From contig OX387200.1 in assembly GCA_947561715.1 (NCBI GenBank), positions 1,490,501 through 1,554,500 of the forward strand: a stretch of DNA of 64,000 nucleotides, given 5' to 3'. Source of the stretch: Ascidia mentula. Taxonomy: Eukaryota; Chordata; Ascidiacea; Phlebobranchia; Ascidiidae. Shown in pieces: positions 11,392 to 25,100 of the stretch. The position numbers were made by a program, and so were the translations under genes. The notes below the pieces were generated by a model, which saw only the letters and a list, made by a program, of their open reading frames with translations, was not told the origin of the DNA and did not search any database. The number at the start of each line of letters is the position of its first letter. The stretch's first letter is position 1.

Positions 11392-14087
11392 TCATTTTTG
11401 AGTGTTGTTGTTTTCAACAAATTGTTGTTTCCCTTCTCAAAAAAAACTAGACTGAACAAAATAAATTTACTATAGGGACTTTCCCAATTACACTCTGGCG
11501 ATAGATGGCGCTAAAATTATACATAAAAGCCTTAAATGGAATTCGTTAGCTGGCCAGGAAAAACTGTGTTCGGTTATGGAAAACAATCCGGCGGTCTATT
11601 GATCATCAAAACGTTCTGCTCACATGTCAGGCCGTGAGGTTAAACAGCGAAGCAATCTTTTGAATGAAGGTTGTTATCGGTCAACTGTATTGTCTTTTTC
11701 CACATGTGTTATTGTCTTTTTCCAAATATAATGTGAATAAGGTGAGCACATAGTGAGTTTCTTATTGCCTTGCCCGACTTCAAATATTACGTGTATGTGT
11801 GTGTATGTATATGATGAGTTGAAAGATGTGCAATCACTGATAATAGGCCTAGTTATTCATAATTAAAAGTTTCCTTTTGGATCATGCTCAATTTGGTTTA
11901 TTGCATATAATTGGACATTGTCATGGTGATACATCTACACGCATGGTTGGTTGACGTGTGTTGATGTGAATTGGAAATAAGACAGGATGTAATCATCATT
12001 TGCTGCCCTGATCATATTGCAAATTGTTAATGTTTCCTATACTAAAGCACTGCGGGATATCAGATTGCACCTTCCCACTTAACTACATCCTAGTTAATAT
12101 TCGTGACAAGAATTGACGTGTTTGGGCAGTCGAGAGTGATACTTTGGTCACAAAAACTGCGAAATATTTAAAATTCACTCAAGTCCCGTATATTATTCCA
12201 GTTAAATTGTTTCTTCAACCACATTCAAAACATGACATTGTTAGACACATTCAGTAGCAAGTATAGTGGAGTCTACACTTGTTAATGTGACGAGACCAAC
12301 ATTATTAACAGGAGCAGGCCTACCTTATAATCTAGAAACGAAATTGGAATTTTTTGAATTATCTACGTGCCTCATTTGCGGCAATGTTCAATTGCTTGCA
12401 AATATTGAAGACGGAATGAAACTGTAAACGCAGCAGGACGATTTTGGTGATTTTTTTTGGCTTAATTTTGGTCACATTTTTAACTTCTTCAATGCCGGAC
12501 GCCGTTGCTCATAGAAACATAGGCAAGGTCAGTACTTTCCAACATCCGAACTGGTGCGGAAGTGAAAATTTATTGTGCGAATGACAATTGTCCAAAAAGT
12601 AGTCGTTTGTTATCCTTTTCACATTCGTTACCGAAACTCAAAACATTCTTTATAAATACAATGGTACTAGAATTACATGTACCAGGGGAGTGTGACCCGC
12701 GTTTAGGAATTTTATTAGCGCGTGCAACAATAATTCTGCTACGCATATAGAAGTCCTTTTTGTGTGTATGCAGCGTTGTTTCACGGCACTAAATGCTACA
12801 TAAACCTTGAGTATTGTACGAACTGCACAAAACATATTTCAGTCTACGGAACGTTCGACCCTTATCATGTTGTACAAACGAATTTAACAATATTCTCTGT
12901 AACATTCCGATACATAAAGACTAAGTAAATTGACAATTTTGTGCGCATTGTGACAAAAAAAATTTGTCTCCAGTTCTATAGAAAGTTTGGAATCGTTATT
13001 CACAGCATTTGGACATTATATAATGTAACATGTTAATATGTCTAATCAGCGCGTGGGTTTTTGCTGTGACCAAACCGGGAAACCTAACTTATATAAAGGC
13101 CTGCCGTTTTGTCGCATTTATGTCGTAGACCGCACAAAATCATAATGCTGGCCGTATTTTGGGGCCTATGTCTGGCTTTTCGGGTCTGACTCGGGCTTAT
13201 GGTTAAAAAAAAACGTTTTCGGGCTAGCATCGGGCTTTGCAAAAATTTTTACAACTAACTCTTCAGAGCGGTTTACCATAAAACTACCGCCAAGGAATAC
13301 TCTGACCTGATAGTTCATGAGTTGTAAAGTGAGTTGTAATCGGGACCAACACTTCCACATAAACTAAATTTCCTCTGCGGAAATGCAAAAAAAACACTCA
13401 ACTTACAGCTAAGGCGAATGTTCTGATCTGAACATGTTCTCGAAATCCTGCCACGCTTAAACATTTAACTTTTATTTAACGTTATTTGGCCAATATTCGG
13501 CCAAATATTCTCATTACAACCTTAAAATTTAACTTACTCGTTTGCCTTTAGATTGATTTAAATCTTGATACAATTTCTAATTTGTTTGTGACGTTACAAT
13601 GTTGTGTATATCGTTGTTATATTTGCACCAGCTGGTGTCGCACAAGCGCAGTAAATCTTCAAACAGTAACTCTTTTAACTTTATTGTAAAGTAGAGGGAT
13701 AGACGTTTCTAAGGATGGCACAATGGTCTCAATTGGATCAATGGTATTTGTTCAAAGATCCTGGCAATATGTGGGACTAAGAGTACTTGTTGTTCGTTGA
13801 GTTTTTTTCGTGCCAACTGCGGGCTACTTTGGCGTGTTTCCTTTAGGCGTTTAACAGAGAAGCAAAAGTCACAAGGCGCAATGCAGGTTACTTGTGAGGC
13901 GCGGTAAATTTGCACAAAATAACATTTTGGTTTTGTGGCTGTTGTACCCTACAGAGTAAGCCACTAAAGTTCGTTGGCGGGCGTAACGCGGATGGATGCC
14001 AAAACTCTTGTAAATTTCGTTACGTCATACATGATGACGTAAAATTTGTCATAGTATGTTGTAGTGTCATTTAACATTAGTGTGAAA

Positions 14088-15239
14088 TTTTAGGTTTGTT
14101 TTGTGAAGTTTTAGTGGGTCAAACGAAACAACAACTCTGTCTGAATGATTTGGTATCCATAATTGTAAGGAGGTTCCCCCGCCCTTAACCATTTGACCAA
14201 AAACCTATTAAAAGCGATATAATCCCATCACGTTTACATTTAATAAACAACTCCTATATTTCTTGATTCGATTGAATTGAAGCAATATAATTTTCATCTA
14301 GAAAAGGTGCCAATCGTAGCAACCTTTAGACCGCATGTTAGTATTCCTACCCTATGTTCCTCTGCCACAAAGAAAGACGGCACGTAGCAAAGCAACCGTG
14401 ATGCATAAAGGTCTAATTAAGGGTTGAATGAGCAGAGACGTATGTGCTGCATACCAGGGCGATTTTCAACTGCTTTGGTGCGTTTTTTTTTTTTTCAGGG
14501 ATTTGGTGCTGGGTGTGGTCAAAAACTTAGTTGATAAAGCATAAAAATGTTCAATAAAATGAAGCTGCAGGGACGTTTGCAAAAGGAAAACACTCTGTGT
14601 ATCACGACTCCTATGACTATCAAAACATTTGCTTTAATTAGAATAAAAACGAACAATAACAGATACTTTGTCGATTTAATTATTGAACCCAAAACCGATT
14701 TTCCATATATCAGATATTTACCCACATGTCAGGGAGAAGCGAAGCGATCAACCCAAAATACCATATGCGCATGTACACGACGTAATTACAATTTAACTCA
14801 AAATAAAACAAACAATAACGAAGTTTGATGCAAAGCTAAAGATTGAATCACAGAAGTATAACTTCATTTGTCATTTTGTGTCAGGCCCGCCTCATGTTCA
14901 AGCGTACGAGGTGAGGTTGTAAACAATGAGAACAAAGTGACAATAAATCGTTTTTGTTTTAGGCACCACTAGGTGTCGCAGAAACACAGTAGGTACTTAA
15001 ATTTCGGTCGATGTTAAAGTAAGGTTGCTGCAAGCTGAAATTTGACATACTTTGTCACAAAGGACATGTCTTTCGATCGATGCAAGTTTCGATTTCGAAT
15101 TTGCTTCAGACATCACAATGTTGCGATTATCGTTCTTGCTCTAAACATAAAAGTCACTCGACGCAATGCAGGTTACGACGTGTAAATTTTCGTAAATTAT
15201 TATTTTGATTTTGTAGCTGTTGTAACTAAAAGAGGTGCT
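14088..15239. other. Unit-1-specific spacer without a recognised gene
   Basis: Sequence between repeat unit 1 and the minisatellite, absent between B and C or C and D. The open frames here (for example 14547-14828) are basic or low in complexity, without homology I recognise. Confidence 0.4.
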
Positions 15240-15431
15240 GTCTCTGAAATACCATTATAGGCATCGTAGGCATTGAGCCCAGGCATCGTAGGCATTGTAC
15301 GCATGGAGTCTAGGCATCGTAGGTATTGTAGGCATTGAGTCTAGGCATTGTACGCATAGAGTCTAGGCATAGTAGGCATTGTGCGCATAGATTTGAGTAG
15401 AGTCTAGGCATTGTTGGCATTGAGTGTAGGC

Positions 15432-15529
15432 CAGGGGCGCACAGCCGTTTTATTAATGCCGGCCGCATCGCACAAACTTAATTTACCAACGGCCGCATGA
15501 AGCTGTACGGCCGCAGGTTGTACACCCTG
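15432..15529. mobile_element. Tiny hAT-type MITE inside the minisatellite, copy 1
   Basis: A 98-bp element with imperfect terminal inverted repeats, CAGGGGCGCACAGCC and, reversed, CAGGGTGTACAACC. The flanks GTGTAGGC and GTCTAGGC form an 8-bp target duplication with one mismatch, as expected of hAT elements. It has no coding capacity. Confidence 0.6.
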
Positions 15530-15622
15530 GTCTAGGCATTGTACGCATAGAATCTAGGCATTGTAGGCATTGTGCGCATAGATTTAAGTAGAGTCTAGGC
15601 ATTGTTGGCATTGAGTGTAGGC

Positions 15623-15720
15623 CAGGGGCGCACAGCCCTTTTATTAATGCCGACCGCATCGCACAGACTTAATTTACCAACGGCCGCATGAAGCTGTACG
15701 GCCGCAGGTTGTACACCCTG
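15623..15720. mobile_element. Tiny hAT-type MITE inside the minisatellite, copy 2
   Basis: Near-identical to 15432-15529, exactly 191 bases downstream, with the same flanking minisatellite sequence. It therefore arose by tandem duplication of the array rather than by a second insertion. Confidence 0.6.
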
Positions 15721-15876
15721 GTCTAGGCATTGTACGCATAGAATCTAGGCATTGTAGGTATAGAATCTAGGCATTGTAGGCATGGTAGGCATCGCAGGCA
15801 TTCAGTCTAGGCATTGTAGGTGTCGCAGGCACTGTGTGTATTCAGTCTACGCATCGACTCAATGCAGAAATGGCAA

Positions 15877-15998
15877 TGACGTCATTTTTGGCATTGTAAC
15901 TCGTAAGGTGTCATTTAACATTCGTGTTGTTGTTGTTGTGCCTTCTGTCGATAATAAGAGACAATTACGTCACAATTAACATTTGAACCGTGACGTCA
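15877..15998 (+). promoter_or_regulatory. Two CRE-like palindromes upstream of gene B
   Basis: TGACGTCA occurs at 15877-15884 and 15991-15998, within about 210 bases of the first in-frame ATG of B (16086). A near match, TGATGTCA, lies at 16023-16030. CREB/ATF factors bind this 8-mer in animals. A promoter role is inferred from position only. No TATA box was recognised. Confidence 0.3.
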
Positions 15999-16130
15999 CA
16001 GTAACGTTTTGTAGTTTTTGTATGATGTCACAGATTACGATGGCGTAATTTGGGTTAACCTTTCTTTAGAACATATTTTGTTACAATGAATTTGTATCAT
16101 GTTGGCTTTCCAAACAGAATTAGACCGAAC

Positions 16131-19100
16131 ATGCTGTTGTTTTGGAAATTATCTCAAGTGTATTCTGGTTTTGTCCTTTTGATGACTGCAGGTGGTATAA
16201 GCGAAGGTGAGCATTAAATTAAACTACCTGTGCACAGTGCTCTGAAACTTTTTTTGGTACCAAGTTCGTAATGCTTGAACAATGTTATGTTTTTCCTATG
16301 TTAATACATTAGTTACTTAATTTTGGGATTATCAGTGAAATTTTACAAATTATGCATCAAAACATTCATTTAATAGAGGCACCATCAAACCCTATATTTC
16401 CGCACATGAGTGCATTTTCCCACAGAATATTTCTGTGTAACGTAGTTTAGTATTTAATGATTTATTACTTGGCACAGGAAGCTTTTGTTAATCACTAATA
16501 CATTAAAAACACAATCCTTGTTGTTGTTGGACATAATCACGCGCATGGTAGTATATTTTCCTGACATTGGTAGAATTCCTTCTTAACTTACACCTGAAGG
16601 AACCACTGCAGTACTCTTACAACTTCTAAATGAACTGCTATGAGTGTTTTCCAGAATGCTACAATTCCGAGAAAGTAGTAAATGGCCCTAAATATTGTCA
16701 TTACAATATGCTGCCTGACTTAATAACTCAAATCTTATTATTTATTTCGTGCCCTTAATATTTTATGTTTCATGTGCATAGAAACCTTTTATGCAAAACG
16801 AAAATAAATTGATTTAACTGGCAATGACTTTATATGTCAACCTTAACCCAAAACTAATATGGAAGTTTGTGTCACATCTTAACTGGTAGGGTGCTAATGG
16901 TTTTGCATTAATTTTTTTGAGCTAAATAAATTAGTCCTTTCTGTTTTTACAGGATTGGATTGTTTTGTTGTGTGTAGGAAGTGGTATTATAAAAGCTTTA
17001 ATATTCAGGTCAACAAATTCTTCTTTCACCGTACCCCAATCAAGCAACTGGTGCAAATGTGTTTGTCACAATCACTGTCATTGAGAGTGCAAGTTTCTTT
17101 TTTAATGATGCAAATTTGACAAGCAATGTAAGTATTACCTTGAAATAGTTTTACATAAAGGTTTTTTCTTAACTGAGTGCAGAAAATAATTGATCAGGGC
17201 AATGAGTGTAATTTTTTTTGTCAATGAATTGTTTTTTAAGTAAAGAGACGTGGATCAGGTTTTTTTATGTTCTACCCCAAACAGTCACATTTCACCCTTG
17301 AAAATTGCTGATTTTATGTGATCTGGTTTCATGCAATGTTGTCAAAGGGTGGTTCAAAATCCTGTTAAGTTTGTGATCATCTGCAGTGCTATAACACAGG
17401 TACAAAGTTTTCGCAGTCACGGTGTTCCAGTGCCATTGCAAATTCCAAACCAATGTTGGTTGCATTTGTTTTGTATCCAACTAACATTATCTGTTGTCAA
17501 CGTTCATAACGGGATTTGTCTCTTACCTTTGAAATCATTATCGTTAAAGGCAGTTAAGTTATTAAACCACAATACAATGTGTAACATTGTGAATAAAGTT
17601 GCAAACTTCTGTTGAGATAAATCTTTCCAAAAATAAGTTGAGAACCACTACACTTATGGTTATTTCATCATGTTAAAGTTTTAGAGGTAAATATATGCTT
17701 ACTTTTTGTTGTGTCTAACAATGAGAGTATTCTTTTTACTGAAATGCAAAAATTGGTTTTACTAAAGAAACTGCATTTCCATTTAACAACCAGCTTTTTT
17801 TAGGTGAATACCAGTTACGCCAACATGTAAAAGTAGATTGGGTTTTGCAAGCACATATCATCTCTAAAGTGTAATATAAAAAAATGTTTCGGAGGCCCTT
17901 TCCCAGATCTGTCCCCTCACTAATGGTTGTTATGCCCTGTACATTTAAGCCTATTTATTAGAGTGGAAAGTAATTACGTATACTCTTAAAATGATGTTAG
18001 CTCAGCTAAAAGAGCAGTGTTGTCTCAACTTGCAACTGAATAATCTGAATAACTGTTTCATGTATAGTTGTGGGAGTCAAGTTAGGTCTAACATCCTTTT
18101 GTTTAGAATCTTGCAACATATATCCCAACTCGTTGGATTTGTTCATCAAACTTGCCTCATATATTACGGAGGTATGGTAAATTTTATTTAATATCTGCAG
18201 TAATGTGTAAATAAAATATATACTATGCTGTGTTAGAAATCAGACATATTTGTTTATTGTGTTTCATGAAAACTGATATTTTTGTGTAAATGGAATAAAC
18301 ATACTCTTGCATGATTATTATTAAAAATGATCAAAGGTTTTTTTAGTTTTCCATTGTTACATATGTAGATCTACTAATTGCCACAAACTTTTCATATACT
18401 TTCCACATTTACACCTTGTGTTCCAATTGCAAGCAATATTGTTACTGGTATAAAAAAGATGAAATGTACAGATTGTTCCAACCATTTGTGTTTTACATTT
18501 TACTATTATGGTTTGGAGAAACTTTGTTAAATTTAAGTTATCCCATTATATGTTCGTTTTCTTTGCACAGTTCATGCCAAATATTTGCAAGTAAAATGTG
18601 CAAAAAAATGCTCCCCATTAATTTTGATAATGATCCTCCGAAATCGTCTAACCATGTGTTTTGTTAACAATAGGGTGCTCATATTTTGCATAGTTGGCCA
18701 GTTGGTATATGTGAACAGACATAATATTGCAAAATTGTATTTAAATTAACTAGTTGTGCTGAAAATATTGAAAGTCCTAAACTATTAGCAGCATGTGTAG
18801 TGAGTTTAAATGTTTGTATATTTGTGGCAGCTAATTATAAAACATTTTATGATATCTTAGCCTGATATTGTTCATTTTGTCACTTTCAGCAACAATTGTT
18901 CTTATCTTTTTAGTTGCACCACTAGTAGGGGAGTTACAGTTTTTTATAATGTTTCATCCGAGTACTCTAAGCTGTCTTTGATTGTTGGACAAGTTACATA
19001 TGTGACCAAGTTTACTGTTAAAGGTAAATTAAGCCAGTAGCTTTACTTGAATATTTTGGGTAATTGTAACTCATGACTTATACACTTAGATTGCCCGAGT

Positions 19101-22100
19101 ACTGTAAATAATGGACCAAATATTGCAGCTGATAAATATCAGTTTAATGGACATGGACAGTTCCTATGTCCAAATGGACAGGAGTTGTTTTACAGCAACT
19201 CAACTCCTGCTATCAGGGATACAATTTGTCAAAATGATGCAACATGGTTAGGAGGTGATGGGTTGGAATGTTGGTCAGGTAACTGTTACAATTTGTTTTA
19301 ATCCTCTTATCGATATCAGATAATATCCAATATGTGTTAAATCTTACGTGTGTTAAATCTTACCCATTACTTGCAGGTAGTATCAAATCAGAAATGATAA
19401 TTTTTACCACAGACCAATAATGTGCTGCTTGCAGTAAGTTAAATGAAGGCACAATTTGTAATATTGTGACAGAATGTTTGCACTAGAATGCACATGCTGA
19501 TGATAAAGACAATCACAACTTTAAAGATTAAAGTTTTGTGTGCAATAAAGGAACATGTTTGTGTTTCAATAATGCAGAATTGTTCACAAACAACCTCTGA
19601 AATGTTCGCTTCTTGATAAGTTAGCTGTGAATGTGACACCTTGTCTACAGCCCTCATTGATAATTATGGCTCTCGCACATATAATATGAAACTTCATGTA
19701 ACAATTTTGCATGTACTTTTGCAGCACTTTAGAAGTATCGATATCACAGTACTTCTTATGAAAAATATTAGGTGTTGTTATCGGGTGAAAAACAACAGTA
19801 TGGGACAACCTTAAGTGCTATGTGTCATATTTTAATCAAGAGCTACTAATGCCCATACTTATATGACTTATTTGAAAGCACATGTGTAACTCAATATTCC
19901 CCAACAAAAGCAGGTGTTTTCATCTAGATCCTCAGCCTTACTTGACTGGAAATTTTTCTAGCAATGAAGGAACAACAACTAATATATTCTGCAACACATC
20001 ACCATCTGCTTACCCTCCAGTAAATAATGTTTCCTTTTATATTGGAAAAACACTGACACAACAGGTAGGCCCTTGCATAAATTTTGTTGAAAGCATGATA
20101 AAATGAGAATTGTGGACAACCCAAATAAGGATACATGTCAAAATATTTTATACCTGGGTTCCACAAATATTGGACTGTGAGTCGTTAGTAACTGGCCTGT
20201 ACAGAAAAAACAAATTCTTGGTCTTAATTTAAGGATGTCATGCACTTCATGCATGCACCATCGAAAGCCTTGGCACGCCGAATCCAGTCACCCACTTGCA
20301 TTGTTATCACAATGTTTAGCAAAACTGTTGCCTTTAGTATACGCTTTCAGTAATTTATTCACAATACACCAAAAACTGTGAACATATTTTCTCTTTACTT
20401 GTACTAACTTGTTTTTCACATCTAATTGGTAATATTTTTCAATCCCCCTTTTTGCATGGTTTTACCTGGAAGTACTGCAAAACTATGGTCAGTTGTAATA
20501 AAAGGCATGGAAGTCAGTTATGAGATAATTTTGTAGATGTGTCATTCTCTTAACATGGGCGTGCCAAATTGTTCTGTGTTATTCAACCCTCCCTGTGATA
20601 TGAAATTATTCAAGTAAACATGCCTTGGTGCATTTACACTAATGGTATATGTCACGACAAATGATAAGTGATGTAGGTCATGCACAATTAACGCTAAATT
20701 TCATGGACATTTGTTATACATTATTCAACAGTTCAACAACTTGTTTTCTGCAACATATAAAGGCCAAAATTTTTTTTGTTGGTGTTATTTTTATTTCTGA
20801 ATTGCATTACATGACAAATTTAAAATTTGCAACATTGCAAGTTAAGAAAAAATAGACGAGTAAACATAAAATAATCCTATGATAGGCCAAGTGGAGCCAA
20901 ATCTTTACTTCATTTTTGGTAAGCAAAGTTATCTGATAGTCACACCAACAGCACTGATGAGACCTTTTGGGTCAAAACAGTGGCCATCTGTCTGCAACTT
21001 ACACATAAAATAATCAACTAGGTTGTGCATGTAAATTTTTACTGATTTGTACTGAATATCTTTGCCAAAGTTTAGGTAAGTAGTTGACAGTATATGTGAT
21101 ACAAACAGTTGTTTTTGATCATCACCGTTTGCGCGGCCAAGAAACAAATCAACTGTGGAGATGAACACTTAGTATTCATTCCTGCATAGCAGAAAAATAA
21201 TCACACTTAAAACAATGTGCAAATTTTCAGAAGAGGGGGGGGGGGGGGGGGGTTATGATGCACGTGAACACACTTGACCACTGATGAGTTATATTGCTAT
21301 TGGTCCAAACATTAGTGATGCTTTTTTTTGTTTTACAAGGGAAGACAACAGACATATATTGTAACTCTCCAGCGACAAATGAATGGGAAAGAGGTGACTT
21401 GCAAAGCAAACACCAAGTACACAATTCTCAATACTAGTTTGGGAATATCAACACCAAAGACATTAAATGTCAAATGTAAGTAACAAATTGTACAATACAA
21501 ATATAATGAGCTAATACACTGCACATGTTCTTTTTTTATTAATTTTAGTGGTGTGTCATTTTGTGATTTTATTGCTGCTAAAAGTATTCAACTCAACTAA
21601 ATGTGACATAAAATAACACATGTGCCATTTTATACAGTTTTTGTGGACAAAATAACCTGGCATTTGTGACATCATACACACACAGTAATAAAGATGGTAG
21701 CCAGTAATTATGATATTGTGAACAATTCACGTAACTGATCTTAAAAAGTTGTATTGAATAAAAATGTCTCTGAAACCTGGGTTGATGAATGAATGAATGA
21801 ATGAATGAATGAATGGTTGAGGCACGAAAATCCACCCAAATCTGGATTACAAAAATAAATCTGAATAGAAAACTACTTACTTTCAATATCTTTCAAATTT
21901 TGAATGCAGAAGTGGTGATGTTCCAAGTTGTGCGCTGCCTATCAAATAATTTGTCAACTTGTTTTGTTAAAGTTGTGTCATATTGTGGGGATTGAAATGT
22001 TAACATTTGTTTTTAGTTAAGTGATTTAAAATCGTACATCTACTGTCTGGGTTTGCTATCTACTTGTGCCGCTTAATGCTTAAAAAATGACATATCTGCG

Positions 22101-25100
22101 AGCTTACAAACAAGATGGAACCAATTCCATGTGAACCAATGTATTTTGTTAAAAAATTGGAACCGGCCTGGTAATCCAGGTATTTAAATGTTTGATTTGT
22201 GAAAGGCTGAAAGTTGTTACATATGTCTTTCAACACCATCAACCTGACAATTTTTGCTTAATTACAGAGTTTTATTTTATTTAATTGACCAGTTGGTGTA
22301 TGTGAAGAGGCAGAAAACTGCAAAATATTTTTTTCAATGTGAAAACATATGATGATCTTGGATTCACATTGAAAAACTACTTGAGGCCAATTTCTTTAGG
22401 TTGCATTATTTGTGCATTGTAAATTTGTCCTTCTTTAAGCAACTTGAAGTACTTTGCTAAGGAGTTCCTTGGCTTAGTTGTTGCTTACATATGTAGTTTG
22501 TCTAGATTTGTACCCTTAATTATTGATGTGAAAATACTACATGTATCAGGAATCTATTGTCTGTTAACTTCTCTTGTCCCAATAAAAACACATTAGTTGT
22601 GTAAATTTATGTTAATTCTGATTTATTATGTATGTCAAAATGGACCATGAAACTGTAGTTTTATTTGACAATCTTAAATTATAAAGTTTGATTATGTCTG
22701 ACAAACATAGGCGCCTAGTCCGGGGGGTAACGTTCGAAGAAAAAAGACCTAAAAACAATGTGTTTCTTACGCGACGCACACAAAACATGTTGACCTAGTT
22801 TCGTTTGCATAGCTGCCATCAGTTGTTGCAACGTCAGTCTCGCAGTATACTATGCCAACAGGTACAGGTTTATTGGTTGTGTCGTAGACCGATCTCTTGT
22901 GTTTATCGTTAACGCCGCCCTTTTGGCTAATACTCCCCATGCATTAAAATTCAAACACAGTTTTTCGATCCTTGATGATGTCATAGTAACAAATTATGAC
23001 GTCATAACATAGCCGCTCCCCTGGAAAAATGGAAACTAGGCGCCTATGCTGACAAATGACATATGTCATAAAAACAATGGTGACTTTTAATGTTTTATCG
23101 ATTTAAATGTCAGTGTAAGTTGCAATACAAATTAACAAGTTCTTTCATGCAATAATGTTCTGTAAGACAAACTTAAAAACTAAAGTTTAATTGTGTGTGA
23201 AAAATGTGTTGAATTGAACGTGAATTTGTTTGTTTGTTAAAAAAAAAATTGATACAAATTAACAAGTTCTCTCGTGCAAAAGAATTGTTTAAATTCTCAA
23301 CTTCTAAATAGCAATTAAATGCGTTTTAAGATGAATGGGTACCACTACATATTTCACAGAATTTTGTTTGTTGATTGTTTTTTGTTTGTTGTATTCAGAT
23401 CCACCTTCAATTCCCAACATCACTGTACAGGGGTTACAAACTGAAAACCAATATATTATTTTGCAAAACACCAGTATAAGCTTAATTTGCTCTGTGGATT
23501 CAAATCCCCAATCTCAATGTGTTTGGTCATATGATAACTTGAATGAAAGCAATGATTCATGCAACGTCAGCAGAAAATTTATTAGTTCAACAAATGCAAC
23601 TTGTAAAGCCACTAATGGCATTGGTAATTCTACAAGTCAAACCATTTTAATTGTTTCAGTTCCCACAATGAGTGAGTTAGTTTTGAAGTTTGTTTTTGAA
23701 TTTATACATTTTTTCTTTTAAAACATTCTTATTCAGGACAACCAAAGATAACAGTTAATGGTGAAACAGTTGATAACAATACAATAAAGCTTCTCAATGA
23801 AAGCAATGCTGTTAAATTTAAATGCACTGTTGATTACCAAAGTTATCTTGGTTCAATCTTTAAATGGACAAAAGATGGGATTGATGTTGAGATAGATGTT
23901 AATAATGATAGCATTTTGCCAAAAAATGTTACACCAAATGACACTGGTACATATGTATGCAAGTCTTCTGATGAGTTTGGAAGTTTTCAAACAAGGGTTA
24001 ACATTGATGTTCAGTGTAAGTTTGCACCATAGAAAGTTTGCATGTGGTGTTAATTTGAAATAGTTTGTCCATTCAAATCTGCATGTTTCCATATTTCTCT
24101 TAAAAACAGAGTGTTGTTTGACATGTTGCGTAAATAATTTGTTTTGGAAGCTATTGCAAAATGTAGAATTTGGTAGAAATCTTAACCGACCCAAATTTGT
24201 TCTGTTTAAGATTAACTACACCTTTGAGTGTATTAATAGAATACCTTAACTGTGCTAGTGAATGAATTAATTATCATTAAATTTGTTTTGTGTTTTATGT
24301 CTTGCTTAACCTGTTAATAAGTGGGTGTTTTGTGACGGTTTCTATTGGTTGCATTAGTTCTATTCCAAAAACATGTTCATATTTTTTACAACCTACTCCT
24401 GTAGTCCAAGCATAACTGTAGACATTTCATCATAGAACAGGTCTTTTGTAAAATTACTGCAACTGTTTCTTTTATCTTTATATCCATTATTTAAACCTTT
24501 ACACCTCATGTAGAAATTACCTGGTTTTTAAGATTGGTTATATAATGTAATTACAAGTATTAGAAATGTTTCCAACTATATGTGTAGCATGTGGAAAGTT
24601 TCATTGCAACTAATAATCTATTAGGAGGATTTTTCTTCTGCTTGTGATTATTTTCAGTTTCATAAATCTGAAAACGTGAAATAACACACGAGGACGTCAT
24701 GTAACATGTATAATATTAAAATTTGCAAAAATACCATTACTTGCTTTATAATCAGAAAAAGCTAGAAACTCTATTGGTACAAGTTGCAGATTTTTCTCCA
24801 TTAAACAATTTTTGCTATATGTGCATTAAAGCCAATGAATGATTGAGCACTTAGCACAATGCTAATGATTACAATTAGACATTTTATGAATCATGTGTGA
24901 ATTTACATTTGGTTTACACTATTTCAAATGATAATTGTATATATTTTGTTATTGTGCTAATGTTGGCTTTACAAGTTAATTAATTTTATAGACCAACCAT
25001 ACACTGTCGGCAATGTGAACTGCCAACCAAACCAACCATGTGATATTACTGTGTATTCAAATCCTCCACCTAATGCATCTGTTTTAATGTCACCAGGTTT

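Larger units (their letters stand above)
10370..12030 (+). repeat. Internal direct repeat, right copy (unit 1)
   Basis: Partner of 7655-9125, interrupted by the SINE at 11054-11391. It contains an open frame of about 116 codons (from 10415) whose first part looks like a signal peptide. See the finding on the conserved frame. Confidence 0.65.
6053..14087 (+). repeat. Intergenic repeat unit 1 (between A and B)
   Basis: Non-coding sequence that aligns in order with 26008-33556 and 41716-46559, and at lower identity with 54868 to about 57750. It holds the orphan signal exon, two long internal direct repeats (7655-9125 and 10370-12030), a SINE (11054-11391) and an LTR-like fossil fragment near 9951. 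I see no other supportable gene. The open frames inside it are mostly copy-to-copy echoes. No AATAAA was seen in the first 300 bases after the stop of A. Confidence 0.8.
15240..15850 (+). repeat. Minisatellite of TAGGCATTGTAGGCAT-type units
   Basis: Irregular tandem units of about 8-25 bases built on GGCATTGTAGGCATTGAGTC, with variants TACGCATAGA and TCGTAGGC. A 191-bp segment including a tiny hAT element is duplicated inside it (compare 15431 with 15622). The array ends about 230 bases before the first in-frame ATG of gene B. Confidence 0.8.

Noticed and set aside
13486-13511. Palindrome TATTTGGCC...GGCCAAATA, repeated in unit 3
   Set aside because: It is short and shared by descent of the units, with no sign of function.
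17816-17850. Exon of gene B after the acceptor at 17813
   Set aside because: The frame required by phase 0 reaches a stop after eight codons.
17991-18191. Open frame resembling the NNLNN part of gene D as the third exon of B
   Set aside because: No donor gives the phase 2 end needed to join exon 18914. Exon 18347-18447 fits better.
21283-21300. Another CTGATGAG hammerhead-like word in gene B
   Set aside because: No stem II and no GAAA follow, so it is a chance match.
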